Shown piece after piece: positions 63,011 to 64,000 of a DNA stretch of 64,000 nt (positions are counted from its first letter, which is position 1; every line of letters starts with the position of its first letter). The position numbers and the translations under genes are program-made. The notes below the pieces were generated by a model, which did no database searches, had not been told where the DNA came from, and saw nothing but the letters and a program-made list of their open reading frames with translations. The DNA lies in assembly GCA_028571685.1 (NCBI GenBank), contig CM053158.1, forward strand, positions 60,914,001-60,978,000, read 5' to 3'. The DNA comes from Heterohyrax brucei. Lineage: Eukaryota; Chordata; Mammalia; Hyracoidea; Procaviidae.

Positions 63011-63960
63011 CTTTGCTGACTTACAGATCTTCTCCTGAATGTTATTTCTCCTTTCCTTGCCAAGGCCTGTCACCCACAAAAGCCCCTGTGAACAAAGTTA
63101 CAAGCTTATATGATGGCAGGCAGAGGCATCTCACCCGTGACGTATTTCTGGCCATACTCTCCTTGATAATATTTTACAACCTAATCAAACCTTCCTCAAA
63201 AATACCTTCGTGTCTCCCGGCACAAGGATCAAAGAAGAAGGGTTTTACAACCCCCTCAGCTTAATGAATTCCAATGCAGCATGCCCAGCCTGAGAGCACC
63301 GAGGCCGGCCCAGCCCCACTGGCTTCCCCCAACCGCACATCCCCCTCCACAGAAACACAAGATTGCAGAAAGGCTCTGGGAAGCTCCCCAGGGATGGCCA
63401 CCCCTCCTACAGCTCTTAGATATGGGCATTCCACTCCCTGCCTCAGAAAGACAGACAGGCTTCCAAGTTTATTATATTTGTTATGGCAAATAGACGAATA
63501 CTAAAGAAATACCCTTCTTAGAACAGTTTAAGACAGGCTTAGAATGGGGGACAGTGGGTGCTTACTGTCCCCACAGGAAGAGATAAGAAGGAGCAAAGAA
63601 GGAACAAATAGAGACAGCTAGATTGACTTTTAAGATGAGTCTATCCCTTCTTCCTGCACCTTTGACCTCGAGGATATTTGTCTTGGGCCATTATCTAAAA
63701 GGCCCTAATGATTAACATGAAAAAAGACCCTTTACTAGCTAACAGAGAGGACCCTAATAATTAACATGAAAAGAAACCCCGAGGTACCAATGGCTTACAT
63801 GGTCAAAGAGCAGTTACCTCATCGATTATAAAAATAAAGAAAGACAGGCTTTGACAGGCTGTCGCTTTCCAGATTCCTGATTGTCTCAGTCTCATCATTT
63901 CCTCCTTTCCCGACACCACCCACCCCTTTGTGGTCCTGAAATCCTACTGGGGCTGGCTCC
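63011..63960 (+). mobile_element. probable ERV-type remnant with LTR-like part, unassigned
   Basis: About 63520-63910 reads like an LTR: AT-rich region, GATTATAAAAATAAAG (TATA and polyA-like) at 63824-63840 and CTTTCCAGATTCCTGATTGT with a C-rich end. Upstream (63040-63510) is CC-rich sequence with short open frames of unknown nature. No second copy is present and no retroviral motif is certain. Confidence 0.3.
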
Positions 63961-64000
63961 TGGCATTCCTATTTTCATTTTCTTTGAGATTTACATTTGT

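Noticed and set aside
63013-63264. A further GALNT11 exon in the last part of the window
   Set aside because: The expected continuation after TAPIK is not found in any frame, and the open frames here do not resemble the GT-A domain.

Overview
This window is nuclear DNA of a placental mammal, most likely an elephant or a close afrotherian relative. Three repeat types point there. AfroSINE-type tRNA-derived SINEs are scattered throughout. They share their 3' end with RTE/BovB-type LINE copies (about 23160-24020, 37300-38525, 60855-61330). There is also a lineage-specific MaLR-type LTR family. The species call rests on recognising these repeats, not on a database search.

The only host gene I can support is the 5' half of GALNT11, a Golgi polypeptide N-acetylgalactosaminyltransferase, on the + strand. 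Five coding exons are visible: 25371-25703 (start codon at 25409), 47428-47551, 48836-49002, 58742-58867 and 62293-62542. Their splice phases fit together to give the first 320 residues, from the membrane anchor to the DSH metal-binding motif and beyond. The promoter and exon 1 would lie upstream, and the remaining exons lie past position 64000.

Everything else is intron or upstream sequence built largely from repeats. 727-8285 holds two minus-strand L1 copies, one split by a solo ERV LTR. 9975-18130 is an L1 3' end interrupted by a MaLR LTR and then by a complete but decayed class I (gammaretrovirus-type) provirus, 11006-18092, on the minus strand with a 4-bp target duplication. 26930-44720 is a mosaic of old L1s, a near-full-length plus-strand L1 (30700-36590), an RTE copy and remnants of a second class I ERV family. 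49204-57270 holds two L1s placed head to head.

The most unusual feature is inside the provirus. Part of the RNase H domain of pol (13285-13864) is missing and in its place sits a nearly complete spliced coding sequence of the host gene FAM89B. It is in frame with pol at the upstream junction and has no poly(A) and no 3' UTR. It lacks only about the first codon and the last codon plus stop. This looks like capture of a cellular mRNA by a retrovirus. An L1-made retrocopy cannot be excluded, because a 9-bp direct repeat flanks the segment.
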